64,000 bases of DNA from Neobacillus sp. PS3-12 (GTDB taxonomy: Bacteria > Bacillota > Bacilli > Bacillales > Cytobacillaceae), in contig NZ_CP133268.1 of assembly GCF_030915385.1 (NCBI RefSeq), positions 1,116,001 through 1,180,000 of the forward strand. Reading direction: 5' to 3'. Made by a program: the position numbers and the translations under genes. The notes under the pieces were generated by a model. The model had not been told where the DNA came from, did not search any database, and worked only from the letters and a program-made list of their open reading frames with translations. The first letter of the stretch is position 1; every line of letters begins with the position of its first letter. Shown one piece after another: positions 36,755 through 45,220 of this stretch.

Positions 36755-37510
36755 TTACTGGAGAAGACGCAAATAAAGCTCAATTAATTGTTCTCCCCAG
36801 AAATAGGCTGTAAGCGCACCGGCAACAATATATGGTCCGAACGGAATGGGCTGCCTTCGTTTTATCAACTTTGTAAGAAGCCCAAATACCCCAAACAAGG
36901 CACCATATAATGTTGAGAGAAAAAAAGCCAGCAAAAATAATTTTGTACCTAAAACAAAACCGATGAGGGCAAATAATTTAATATCGCCGCCGCCCATTCC
37001 ACCCTTACTGATAACCGCTATCAATAGCAAAAGCAAAAACCCTATCGTGGCCCCAAGCAGGCTGTCCCACCACGGGTCAAGTGGCCAAAAAATGCGTTCC
37101 AATAAAAAAAGACCTGCAAAGAAAAGCAATATTTTATCAGGGATTATCATATAAGATATATCAGAAACAGTAATGATCATCAACAAGGAAACCAATGTCA
37201 AGGCAATAAACAGTTCTCCTATCCAACCAATTCGATATGCTGCCAAAACAAACAATAGGCCTGTTAACAGCTCCATAACCGGATAAACAGGAGAAATCCG
37301 GGCCTTACAGACGCGGCATTTCCCCCTTAAAAACATATATGAAAAGACAGGAATTAGATCAAAAGCTGATAAATAACGTCCGCAGCTTGGGCATGCCGAC
37401 CTCGGCTTGACAATCGATTGGTTTAACGGTATGCGAAGACCGACGACGTTGAAGAAAGAGCCAAAGGTTATTCCGTAAATAAATAATAATAAAAAAAGTA
37501 AGGTATTCAT
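36755..37510 (-). CDS. pilD: Prepilin peptidase (PilD/ComC family)
   Basis: Membrane aspartic peptidase that cleaves prepilin leaders and N-methylates the new terminus. It has 251 residues with about seven membrane segments, the zinc-binding CPSCGRYLSAFDLIPVFSY with CRVCKARIS (about 40-76), and catalytic aspartates in VSDISYMIIPD (about 117) and MGGGDIKL (about 176). It occupies the position of comC between spoIIB and folC in B. subtilis, so it may also process competence pseudopilins encoded elsewhere. Confidence 0.93.
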   Translation of the reverse strand: MNTLLFLLLFIYGITFGSFFNVVGLRIPLNQSIVKPRSACPSCGRYLSAFDLIPVFSYMFLRGKCRVCKARISPVYPVMELLTGLLFVLAAYRIGWIGELFIALTLVSLLMIITVSDISYMIIPDKILLFFAGLFLLERIFWPLDPWWDSLLGATIGFLLLLLIAVISKGGMGGGDIKLFALIGFVLGTKLFLLAFFLSTLYGALFGVFGLLTKLIKRRQPIPFGPYIVAGALTAYFWGEQLIELYLRLLQ

Positions 37511-37515
37511 AATTT

Positions 37516-38028
37516 TTAAGGAGTAGTTACATTACTTCTTTTTAAATCTTTCTCTGCGATTGGTCCAGATTTTCCGATGGACTTTTTACTTCCCAGTAAA
37601 ACCACTGAATATCCAAAGGTATTATCAGTTCCTAATGTAACCATAACATATGAGTCTGTGGATGGAAGTTGAGAAACATCAGCTGTTCCAATCGGATTGG
37701 TTCCAGTAGAAGTGTAAACAGCTTTGGAATCAGGGTCGGTAACAGGATCTAAATATCCCTTTGCCACCAGATACTTCAAATTCATATAAACTGATGTATT
37801 AGTTGCAGTAGGTCGTACAGTTTCATCTCCAGCAACAGCCATTTTAGCAGAGTTAATCATTTGCTGAGCATTGGCAACAACTGCATCCTTTTTACTATTA
37901 TCAATAATCCCCATTATACTAGGGACGGCAATGGCAGATATAATTCCCAGAATAACAACGACAGCAAGCAATTCAATCAAGGTCATTCCTCGTTGGTCTT
38001 TCAGCTTTTTCTTTAACTTTTGTATCAT
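37516..38028 (-). CDS. pilA: Major type IV pilin (candidate)
   Basis: A 170-residue prepilin: basic leader MIQKLKKKLKDQRG cleaved before Met15, the conserved Glu at +5 (MTLIELLAVVVILGIISAIAVPSIMGI), then a globular domain with no disulfide (no cysteines). Similar in leader and helix to ComGC/PilA. It has its own upstream gap of 145 bases with a TATAAT, consistent with separate strong expression. It lies in the main pilus operon between pilC and pilD, hence the major pilin assignment. Confidence 0.85.
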   Translation of the reverse strand: MIQKLKKKLKDQRGMTLIELLAVVVILGIISAIAVPSIMGIIDNSKKDAVVANAQQMINSAKMAVAGDETVRPTATNTSVYMNLKYLVAKGYLDPVTDPDSKAVYTSTGTNPIGTADVSQLPSTDSYVMVTLGTDNTFGYSVVLLGSKKSIGKSGPIAEKDLKRSNVTTP

Positions 38029-38075
38029 AACATTTTCTCCTTTTTAGGTATATTAACCTATGTATCTATTTATCT

Positions 38076-38081
38076 ATTATA
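38076..38081 (-). promoter_or_regulatory. Candidate -10 element for the pilin gene
   Basis: Minus-strand TATAAT 48 bases before the pilin start, within AT-rich sequence of the pilC-pilA gap. The -35 is weak. Confidence 0.4.
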
Positions 38082-38173
38082 AATTATTTGTCGAACATTG
38101 AATATCTATATTTGTTGGAGACAGTAAACATAATAAAAATCAATAATAATGATTTCACAAGTTTGTCAATTAT

Positions 38174-39388
38174 CTAATAACTATTTTGGAATTGCGTAAA
38201 GAAATCAAACATTGGCAGCAGAATTGCGGCAACAATAGCGCCGACAAGAGAGGCCAGAAACACAATCATTAATGGTTCAATCAGCGCTTTGAGCCTGTCG
38301 GTTGCAGCTTCTACTTCACTCTCATAAAAATCAGCAACCTTTCCGAGCATTTCATCCAGCGATCCGGTTTCTTCCCCAATTGCAATCATTTGCGTCACAA
38401 GGGGAGGAAAGACCCAATGCTGTTTCATTGGTTCGGTCATCGATCTCCCTTTTTCCAGCGAATCACGCGCTTCAAGGATCACCTTTGCTATAACTTCATT
38501 CTCGACAATTTTTTCAATAATCTCCATTGCCTGGAGGATCGGAACAGAACTGGCAAATAAGGAGCTCATCGTGCGCATCATTCGGGCGATGGCCGCCTTT
38601 TGCATCATCTTGCCAAAAATCGGCATCCGTAACGTCATATAATCAAGGTAATATTTTCGTTTTCTGTTGCTTCTCATAAACAGGAAACCTGCAAAAATTA
38701 CAGCCATACCCAAAACGACAAGCCACCAATATACTTGCATCACACTGCTTGCAGACAGGACAAAAGTTGTTATGGCCGGAAGCTTACTGCCCATACTTGA
38801 AAACATGTTGACAAATGTTGGAACCACGTTCACCAATAAAAAGATAACGACTCCAATTGCCAGCACACCGACTGTTAAGGGATAAGCAAGGGCTGATATA
38901 ATTTTCTGCCGGGTAAAATGCAGTTTTTCGAAATGTTCTGCAAGACGTTCAAGCGTTTCATCCATATTTCCGCCAGCTTCCCCTGCTTTTACCATGTTAA
39001 TAAACATTGGCGAAAAGATCTTCGAATAACGTGCTACAGCCTCTGACAATGGATTTCCCTGCCGCAATTCCTGTTCAATCCCAAGCAAAGCTTTTTTTAG
39101 ATTTTTGCTTTCTGTCTGTTCAGAAAGAATCCGTGTTGCATCCACTATCGTTATCCCTGCTCTAATCAAGGTCGCGAATTGCCTTAAATAAATGACAAAA
39201 TGTTGAAGTTTAACTGGATTCCCGATCGATATATCTTTTGTAAGAATGCTTTCCGAAACTTCAGACATTTCAATTACCCGCATCCCATCTTCCTTCAGCA
39301 TCATCATAGCCTCACGACGGGAACCTGCACTAACAGTGCCCTGCCGTTTCCCTCGCCTATCACGGCCTTTATATTTAAACCTGGCCAT
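38174..39388 (-). CDS. pilC: PilC-like type IV pilus platform protein
   Basis: Inner-membrane platform for pilus extension and retraction (GspF domain, duplicated). 404 residues: RFKYKGRDRRGKRQGTV at the N-terminus, first GspF repeat (about 70-190; FVIYLRQFATLIRAGITIVDAT), membrane segments near 170 and 225, second repeat (about 270-395; ARMMRTMSSLFASSVPILQAMEI) and final membrane segment. One base separates it from pilT. Confidence 0.95.
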   Translation of the reverse strand: MARFKYKGRDRRGKRQGTVSAGSRREAMMMLKEDGMRVIEMSEVSESILTKDISIGNPVKLQHFVIYLRQFATLIRAGITIVDATRILSEQTESKNLKKALLGIEQELRQGNPLSEAVARYSKIFSPMFINMVKAGEAGGNMDETLERLAEHFEKLHFTRQKIISALAYPLTVGVLAIGVVIFLLVNVVPTFVNMFSSMGSKLPAITTFVLSASSVMQVYWWLVVLGMAVIFAGFLFMRSNRKRKYYLDYMTLRMPIFGKMMQKAAIARMMRTMSSLFASSVPILQAMEIIEKIVENEVIAKVILEARDSLEKGRSMTEPMKQHWVFPPLVTQMIAIGEETGSLDEMLGKVADFYESEVEAATDRLKALIEPLMIVFLASLVGAIVAAILLPMFDFFTQFQNSY

Positions 39389-39389
39389 C

Positions 39390-40430
39390 TTAAATTAAAA
39401 TCTCCTGCATATAAGGAGCGGCAGCTTCTATTGAAATGAATCCCCGATCAATTAATTCTTTAATGCTTGATTCGAGTGTATGCATTCCTTGGGCCTTGGA
39501 AGTTTGCATCACACTGATGATCTGGTGTACCTTTTCGTTACGGATTAAGTTTGCAATCGCAGGATTATTAATCATGATTTCAGTTGCAGCAACTCTGCTT
39601 TTATGATCAATGGTTTGGAACAGGCGTTGTGAGACAATCCCCACTAAAACGGAGGCAAGCTGAATCCGGATTTGCTGCTGCTGTGCCGGTGAGAAAACAT
39701 CAATTATGCGGTTGATCGTTGCCGGTGCACCTGATGTATGCAGAGTGGCTAACACCAAATGTCCTGTTTCTGCTGCTGTAATGGCTGTTTGAATCGTCTC
39801 CAAATCCCGCATCTCACCGACGAGAATGACATCAGGGTCCTGACGGAGAGCAGCCCGCAAGCCATTGGAAAAATTAGAGGTATCAAATCCAACTTCTCGT
39901 TGATCAATAATACAGTTCCCATGTTTGTGAAGGTATTCAATAGGGTCCTCAAGAGTAATTACATGTTTGCGCATGGTTTTATTCATATAATCAATCATTG
40001 CTGCAAGCGTGGTTGATTTTCCGCTTCCTGTGGGTCCCGTTACCAGGATTAACCCCTGAGGCAGTTCGATTATCTTTGTAAGAACTTCAGGTAAATCCAA
40101 TTCCTGTATAGTAGGGATCTTTGTCGGAACGATCCGTAATGACAGCGAAATACAGGAACGCTGATGAAATGTGTTGACACGGAAACGGGAAACACCAGCA
40201 ATGCTGTAGGAGAAGTCGAGTTCTCCTTTTTGCTTAAAGACATCCCACATCTGTACGGGAACAATCGCCTTGGCCATTCCTTCTGTATCTTCTGAGCTTA
40301 ATACTTCCTTTCCATATCTTTTTAAGTCACCATTAATCCGCATAATTGGAGGAACACCAACGGTCAGATGGACATCTGACGCCTTCAACTCAAAAGCGGC
40401 CCGCAACAAAAGATCAATTCTTTCATTCAT
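39390..40430 (-). CDS. pilT: PilT retraction ATPase
   Basis: Hexameric ATPase that powers pilus retraction. It has 346 residues: PAS-like N-terminal domain, Walker A GPTGSGKST (about 132-140), Asp box and Walker B (DPDVILVGEMRD), His box (HLVLATLHTSGA) and the PilT-specific C-terminal AIANLIRN motif with SVMQTSKAQGMHTLE. ATG 40430 is the start, with TAGGAG upstream and the pilB stop 14 bases before. Presence of PilT marks a retractile type IVa pilus rather than a ComG pseudopilus. Confidence 0.95.
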   Translation of the reverse strand: MNERIDLLLRAAFELKASDVHLTVGVPPIMRINGDLKRYGKEVLSSEDTEGMAKAIVPVQMWDVFKQKGELDFSYSIAGVSRFRVNTFHQRSCISLSLRIVPTKIPTIQELDLPEVLTKIIELPQGLILVTGPTGSGKSTTLAAMIDYMNKTMRKHVITLEDPIEYLHKHGNCIIDQREVGFDTSNFSNGLRAALRQDPDVILVGEMRDLETIQTAITAAETGHLVLATLHTSGAPATINRIIDVFSPAQQQQIRIQLASVLVGIVSQRLFQTIDHKSRVAATEIMINNPAIANLIRNEKVHQIISVMQTSKAQGMHTLESSIKELIDRGFISIEAAAPYMQEILI

Positions 40431-40443
40431 TTTGATTACACTC

Positions 40444-42102
40444 CTACTCAAGTATGGCAACTCGCAATATTTCTTCTGTGGTCGTTAATCCTTGTTTTAC
40501 TTTTAACAAACCATCATCAATCAGAAATATTGTTTTATTTTTCACTGCCAAATCCCTTAATTTATGGGGGGATTCATTATTCATAATCATTTTTCGCATA
40601 TCGTCATTAATGACGAGAACTTCATGGAGTGCTATCCTGCCTTTATAACCAGTCATGTTGCATGATGCACATCCCCTACCACGGGTAATCTTTTCTATCT
40701 TGATACCACGTTTTGCGAAAATCTCTGTTTCTCGTTTTGTTGGATCTTGGATTTCTGCACAATCACGGCATACTTTGCGAACAAGCCGCTGTGAAACAAT
40801 ACCGCTCAATGATGAAGCTAATAAAAATGGCTCCACTCCCATGTCAAGAAGCCTTGTAACCGTTCCAAGTGAATCATTAGTGTGCAGAGTACTTAAGACC
40901 AAATGACCAGTTAACGAAGCGCGGATCGCAATTTCAACAGTTTCTTTATCCCGTATTTCACCGACCATGATAATGTTGGGATCTTGGCGAAGAATGGAAC
41001 GGAGACCGGCTGCAAACGTCATACCGACATTTGGGTTTACTTGAATTTGGTTGATCCCTTCCAGCTGGTATTCGACCGGATCCTCAATCGTTATTATGTT
41101 CATTTCATCACTATTAAGTTTGTTTAGAGTTGCATAAAGAGTTGATGATTTACCTGAACCAGTCGGTCCTGTTAACAGTACGATTCCAGTCGGCTTTGTA
41201 ATTAATTCTGAAAATCTTTTATAATTTAACGCATTAAAACCTAGTTTCGTAACATCATTTAACGTGGCGGACATGTCAAGCAGCCGCATGACAATTTTTT
41301 CACCAAAAATCGTTGGCAGCGTTGAAATCCTCAAATCAAGCGGATGAAAATTTATATTCACTTTAATCCTGCCGTCCTGGGGAATTCGATGTTCTGTGAT
41401 GTCCATATTAGCCATGATCTTTACTCTGGCTATAATAACACTTTGCATATGTCGTGGCAGTACCCGATCAGTCCTCAAGGCTCCGTCAATTCTATAACGA
41501 ACCACAATTTTGTTTTCCTGCGGGTCAATATGGATATCACTGGCTCTTTGTGTCACCGCATTGGTAATAATTTGGTTCACTAGGCGGGCAATTGGCGAAT
41601 CTTGCTCTCCAGCCTCAGCATCCTGGTTTCGTTCAATCTGGGTAAATTCCCCGAAAAATTCCTCAAACCCTTCATCCGCACTGTAAAATTTATTGATAGC
41701 CCGTATGATATCATCCTTTGTGGAGATTGATGTTTCGATTTGAAAGCCGGTTGACAAACGTAAATCATCAATCACAAAAAAATCAAGCGGATCAGACATC
41801 GCTACATAAAGCCGGTTTTCTTTTTTTAAGGGAATAATTAAGTTTCGGATTGCTCTTTCCTTTGGAATAAGGTTAAACAGATTCGTGTCAAATGGATAAC
41901 GGTAAAGGCTTATATGCGGGATTCCCAATTGAAATTCTAATACTTCTATTAGTTGCTGCTCGGTGATAAATCCTTTTTGTAAGAGTGCATCTCCAAGCCG
42001 CTGATCATCAGGTTTCTCCTTTAAAGTAGTTTGCAATTGTTCCTCCGAAAGCAACCCAGCTCCTATGAGCAAATCACCAAGTCTTTTCCGTGTTTGTTTC
42101 AT
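40444..42102 (-). CDS. pilB: PilB extension ATPase
   Basis: Powers pilus polymerisation. It has 552 residues: an N-terminal MshEN/T2SSE domain (about 1-135; RLGDLLIGAGLLSEEQL, RLGDALLQKGFITEQQL, repeats of a type that can bind c-di-GMP in some homologues), a central domain, Walker A GPTGSGKSS (about 312-320), Walker B IIMVGEIRD, and a tetracysteine zinc motif (CRDC...CASC). At 552 residues it is much longer than the competence ATPase ComGA. Confidence 0.95.
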   Translation of the reverse strand: MKQTRKRLGDLLIGAGLLSEEQLQTTLKEKPDDQRLGDALLQKGFITEQQLIEVLEFQLGIPHISLYRYPFDTNLFNLIPKERAIRNLIIPLKKENRLYVAMSDPLDFFVIDDLRLSTGFQIETSISTKDDIIRAINKFYSADEGFEEFFGEFTQIERNQDAEAGEQDSPIARLVNQIITNAVTQRASDIHIDPQENKIVVRYRIDGALRTDRVLPRHMQSVIIARVKIMANMDITEHRIPQDGRIKVNINFHPLDLRISTLPTIFGEKIVMRLLDMSATLNDVTKLGFNALNYKRFSELITKPTGIVLLTGPTGSGKSSTLYATLNKLNSDEMNIITIEDPVEYQLEGINQIQVNPNVGMTFAAGLRSILRQDPNIIMVGEIRDKETVEIAIRASLTGHLVLSTLHTNDSLGTVTRLLDMGVEPFLLASSLSGIVSQRLVRKVCRDCAEIQDPTKRETEIFAKRGIKIEKITRGRGCASCNMTGYKGRIALHEVLVINDDMRKMIMNNESPHKLRDLAVKNKTIFLIDDGLLKVKQGLTTTEEILRVAILE

Positions 42103-42144
42103 ACTTATCCCCTCTTAGCTCTAATTTCCAGTTGTGGATGTTGC

Positions 42145-43080
42145 TTATTGTGAACTTCCTGTAAAATTAGCTGTTTCATTGTTCTGTTTAGCTAAATTAT
42201 CCGAAACAGCGGTCTGAGTAGCAGTTCCCTGGCCAGTTGCAGACTCATTAAGTGCATGAATCTCCACCCTTTGAACGGGGGGATAGTAATCATTTGAAAT
42301 TAATTCGCTGCTGACTAACTTGCTGCCTTGATATATATCACGATAAATATCTACTGTTTGTCCACTGGTACCCATCTGATTTACAAGGACTTGGCCTGGT
42401 TTAAGGTACGGACTATATTGGACAATCGCCTTTGGAGTGATTTTTTGTTCATTTTGCTTGACGATTTGGTAAACATACGGGAGTGGTTCTCCCCTAAGGG
42501 TTACCTGTAAGAGATTATCAGAGAGCTGAAATTCAAGTGTACAGCTGGTTTGGTTGGGATTTGAGAATACTAGATCTCTCTGGTTAAGAAGATCAACTTT
42601 TGCTTCAAATCCTAACTTTGCATATTTTGGCAAATCAACTCCAATATTCCTCTCATCAATTGTAAAATTCGTAGGTAATATCGCTTCGTACATCACTGTG
42701 GCCAAGATACTAAGGTTGTCTGGAGATAAACCATCGACTTTTTGTTTCTTAGCAAAGTCATCAAATGAAAAAGCGGAATTTGCTGAAATTTCTACTTTGG
42801 GATGATTAAGAAGCACAGTTTGTAATTCAACCGGTATTTCCACCAACGGGATTGTTGCAGTATTAAGAGTTACTTCAGTTTTGGTTTGATTGTTTAAAGA
42901 ATTGATTTTGGGCTGCACTACATTATTCTTTTGTTTTTTTAAAGGCACAGTCTGAGCTTTTGAACTAGGACTAATGAAAGTATCCAATGCCTTGTTGCCA
43001 AAAAAGGTACTGCAGAAAATAAAAAAAGTACATAAGAAAAGGATAAGAAACAATTTAATCATCCGCTGATCATTATTCAT
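42145..43080 (-). CDS. VanW/G5-domain membrane-anchored protein in the pilus operon
   Basis: A 311-residue protein with an N-terminal membrane segment (about 8-28), a VanW-like domain (about 100-205; SFDDFAKKQKVDGLSPDNLSILATVMYEAILPTNFTIDERNIG, then VDLPKYAKLGFEAKVDLLNQRDLVFSNPNQTSCTLEFQL) and a G5-type segment (about 215-280; QYSPYLKPGQVLVNQMGTSGQTVDIYRDIYQGSKLVSSELISNDYY). G5 domains are linked to cell-wall and glycan binding; VanW has no settled function. AAGGAGGG precedes ATG 43080. Its place ahead of pilB suggests that it anchors or guides the pilus in the cell wall, which is inference. Confidence 0.72.
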   Translation of the reverse strand: MNNDQRMIKLFLILFLCTFFIFCSTFFGNKALDTFISPSSKAQTVPLKKQKNNVVQPKINSLNNQTKTEVTLNTATIPLVEIPVELQTVLLNHPKVEISANSAFSFDDFAKKQKVDGLSPDNLSILATVMYEAILPTNFTIDERNIGVDLPKYAKLGFEAKVDLLNQRDLVFSNPNQTSCTLEFQLSDNLLQVTLRGEPLPYVYQIVKQNEQKITPKAIVQYSPYLKPGQVLVNQMGTSGQTVDIYRDIYQGSKLVSSELISNDYYPPVQRVEIHALNESATGQGTATQTAVSDNLAKQNNETANFTGSSQ

Positions 43081-43909
43081 GTTCTTTTCCCTCCTTATCG
43101 TTGAAAGTTATAGGAGAGATTTCCTCGATACCAATTATAATTTGATCCTCACTAATGTCGGTTTCATTCTTTTTTTGCAGAGATTCTTTATCAAATGTCA
43201 TGACAGGTATTTCATCATCAGCCTCTCTTTTTGAGCCTGTTATCTCACTGTCGTCTGCAAATCCCTTGAGCAATTCCTCAATTTCAGTCAGGTAGCTATT
43301 TTGGCTAAAACCTTGTTGATGTTCTTCATATTCGGTTTGTTCTTCTGTTTCGATCTCCCGATTAAAGAGAAAAGAGATATCCTCATCGCTCGATTCAGGT
43401 AATTCGTCAGTCACTACCAATATTTTCTCTGTTTGACTAGAGCCAATACACTCTATTCCTTCTGTGTTCCCCGAATTTTGTTTATCGTAAATGAGTTCAG
43501 TAACTGCTTCTTCCAATGGCTCCTGTTTACCATTAAACGTCCCCGGCAAAATTTCCAGTTCTCTCGGTTCAAGTTTTTCATAGTCAAAAGCGATTTCTTT
43601 GTCGGATGAATAGTCGAGAGAATCTATTTCATCGATAAGTTCTTGTTCATAAGGTGAATCTATATCTTGAAATAAATATTTTCCAAGATATCTATTAAGA
43701 ATATATGTGCCTGTAATAATTAATACAATTAGAATTCCTAATATTTGGACGAAAGAAAAGAAAGTTGATGCAGCCAATCCCCCTAAAGCAAATATGAACC
43801 CAGCCAAGACAATAACCACCTTCCCCATTTTGGAAATACCCATAGGGATAAAGTAGGTGACAACCCCAGCTACCAACAGCGATCCAACCAAAAATAGGAG
43901 ATTAGTCAT
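43073..43909 (-). CDS. Unassigned membrane protein with acidic cytoplasmic tail
   Basis: First gene of the pilus operon. About 278 residues: three membrane segments in the first 75 residues (NLLFLVGSLLVAGVVTYFIP, VVIVLAGFIFALGGLAAS, FVQILGILIVLIITGTYIL), then a very acidic tail (about 85-278) with many EE/DE pairs and a short LTEIEELLKGFADDSE helix. I do not recognise a family. ATG 43909 is likely (AGGAAGTG upstream); a GTG three codons earlier overlaps the ribosome-binding site. It overlaps the VanW/G5 gene by 8 bases, so the two are translationally coupled. Confidence 0.65.
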   Translation of the reverse strand: MTNLLFLVGSLLVAGVVTYFIPMGISKMGKVVIVLAGFIFALGGLAASTFFSFVQILGILIVLIITGTYILNRYLGKYLFQDIDSPYEQELIDEIDSLDYSSDKEIAFDYEKLEPRELEILPGTFNGKQEPLEEAVTELIYDKQNSGNTEGIECIGSSQTEKILVVTDELPESSDEDISFLFNREIETEEQTEYEEHQQGFSQNSYLTEIEELLKGFADDSEITGSKREADDEIPVMTFDKESLQKKNETDISEDQIIIGIEEISPITFNDKEGKEHE

Positions 43910-44236
43910 ACAATTCACTTCCTTTAAAAAAAGAAACTTATTATTAGAAAAAAAGATTTTTTTAAGCCAATTCTCCGTAATTATACCAATCTATAAGGAT
44001 CAATTCTATCCATATTTAATAGAATTAATTATTTATTATTATAAAGAAAAAAGAAGAAGGATTATAGTAAAATATAACTATCAAAGATTCCCAGTGAAAA
44101 GTTTTAAACAACTTACCATTATTTAAATAAAAAGTTTTATTCTTATAAAATTACAGAAATTTTTTTAGTGCTGCCTAACACCGCAATAAATGACTATAAA
44201 CAAAGCAGAAATGCAATTATTACGGCAGGTGAGATA
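43910..44236. promoter_or_regulatory. Divergent promoter region of the pilus locus
   Basis: A 327-base, extremely AT-rich stretch between the main pilus operon and the minor pilin genes, with no supported gene. On the minus strand TGG-TATAAT (43980-43985) is an extended -10 sequence suitable for the main operon. On the plus strand TATAGT near 44064 is a weak -10 candidate for the minor pilins. No clear operator or terminator is seen. Confidence 0.5.
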
Positions 44237-44728
44237 ATGAAGAAATTAGTTTTTAATGAAAAAGGCCTCACACTTATAGAAATTTTGGTATCAATTATTC
44301 TCTTAACGGTCGTTTTTTTTACATTCATGGCTTTTTTTACAAATGCCTTTCATTATAATGCAATTAATTCAGACAGTATCCAGGGAATGAATATTGCGAG
44401 GGAATACCAGGCGAAGATCAAAGAGCCTGCTTTCGGTATTGACAAACTATTAGGAGAACCATCAGATCCTTCAACAGCCATTTCGAGTTTACATTTAACA
44501 GCGGGAACAACCCAAAATGGGACTCCCTACATTCCGGTAATTGACAATCAATACAACCTTGAAATCAATGACCCTAAATACAATATAAAAATTAAAATTA
44601 ACACAACACCAGAAGCAATAAATGGCTCGTATCGTAAACTTTATTTAGTTTATGTAACTGTAAGTGATAAAAAAAACAAGCTGCTTTCCGAAACATATAC
44701 ATATTATGAATTGAAAGAAGGAGTATAG
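44237..44728 (+). CDS. Minor prepilin (PilV/PilI-like)
   Basis: 163 residues with class III leader MKKLVFNEKG cleaved before Leu11, Glu at +5 (LTLIEILVSIILLTVVFFTFMAFFTNAF), and a small globular domain. ATG 44237 is the start, with AGGTGA seven bases upstream; the open frame from 44168 has no support. First of three minor pilin genes, transcribed away from the main operon. Assigned as minor pilin from the leader and the context. Confidence 0.82.
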   Translation: MKKLVFNEKGLTLIEILVSIILLTVVFFTFMAFFTNAFHYNAINSDSIQGMNIAREYQAKIKEPAFGIDKLLGEPSDPSTAISSLHLTAGTTQNGTPYIPVIDNQYNLEINDPKYNIKIKINTTPEAINGSYRKLYLVYVTVSDKKNKLLSETYTYYELKEGV

Positions 44729-44732
44729 ACAA

Positions 44733-45209
44733 ATGGTGCCGCCGCTGAATAAACAGGATGGGCTTACTCTGATTGAATTATTAGCATCTTTAGCGATATT
44801 AGGTTTTTTACTGACTCTCATTTATGGGATCTTTATTAATGGTATTAATTACTCTACAAAAGCAAAAGCGGTAGTAATGATCCAGCAGGAAGCAAACATC
44901 TTGCTTACATCGTTAAAAGAAGAGCATCAAAACGAAAAATCATATCAGCTTTCAGTAAAAAAGGACCCCACAAAGGACCGCTATTATATTGAAATAAATA
45001 CTTTAAACGAAAGTGGAGTAACCATAAATACTATTACCATTAACAATCCTAAATATTCCTATCAGTTGTTTGATGAAAGTAACAATCTTATTTCTTCAAG
45101 AAAATTTATCAATACCACTACCGAGGATTTTTATGTAAAAGTAATTTTAACCTCTGTTAACAATCCCAATAACACATATAAAGTGGAAACCATTTTATCC
45201 CGATTGTAG
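44733..45209 (+). CDS. Minor prepilin (PilW/ComGF-like)
   Basis: 158 residues, leader MVPPLNKQDG then LTLIELLASLAILGFLLTLIYGIF with Glu at +5. The short leader and globular part (TINNPKYSYQLFDESNNLISSRKFI) resemble PilW/PilJ-type minor pilins. GAAGGAG upstream lies in the end of the previous gene; the spacing between genes is 4 bases. Confidence 0.8.
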   Translation: MVPPLNKQDGLTLIELLASLAILGFLLTLIYGIFINGINYSTKAKAVVMIQQEANILLTSLKEEHQNEKSYQLSVKKDPTKDRYYIEINTLNESGVTINTITINNPKYSYQLFDESNNLISSRKFINTTTEDFYVKVILTSVNNPNNTYKVETILSRL

Positions 45210-45220
45210 GTGAGGAATAA

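Noticed and set aside
34196..42102. Interpretation of the pilus operon as the ComG competence operon
   Set aside because: It encodes PilT, PilM and PilN, a 552-residue PilB with an N-terminal MshEN domain and a dedicated peptidase, none of which belong to ComG.
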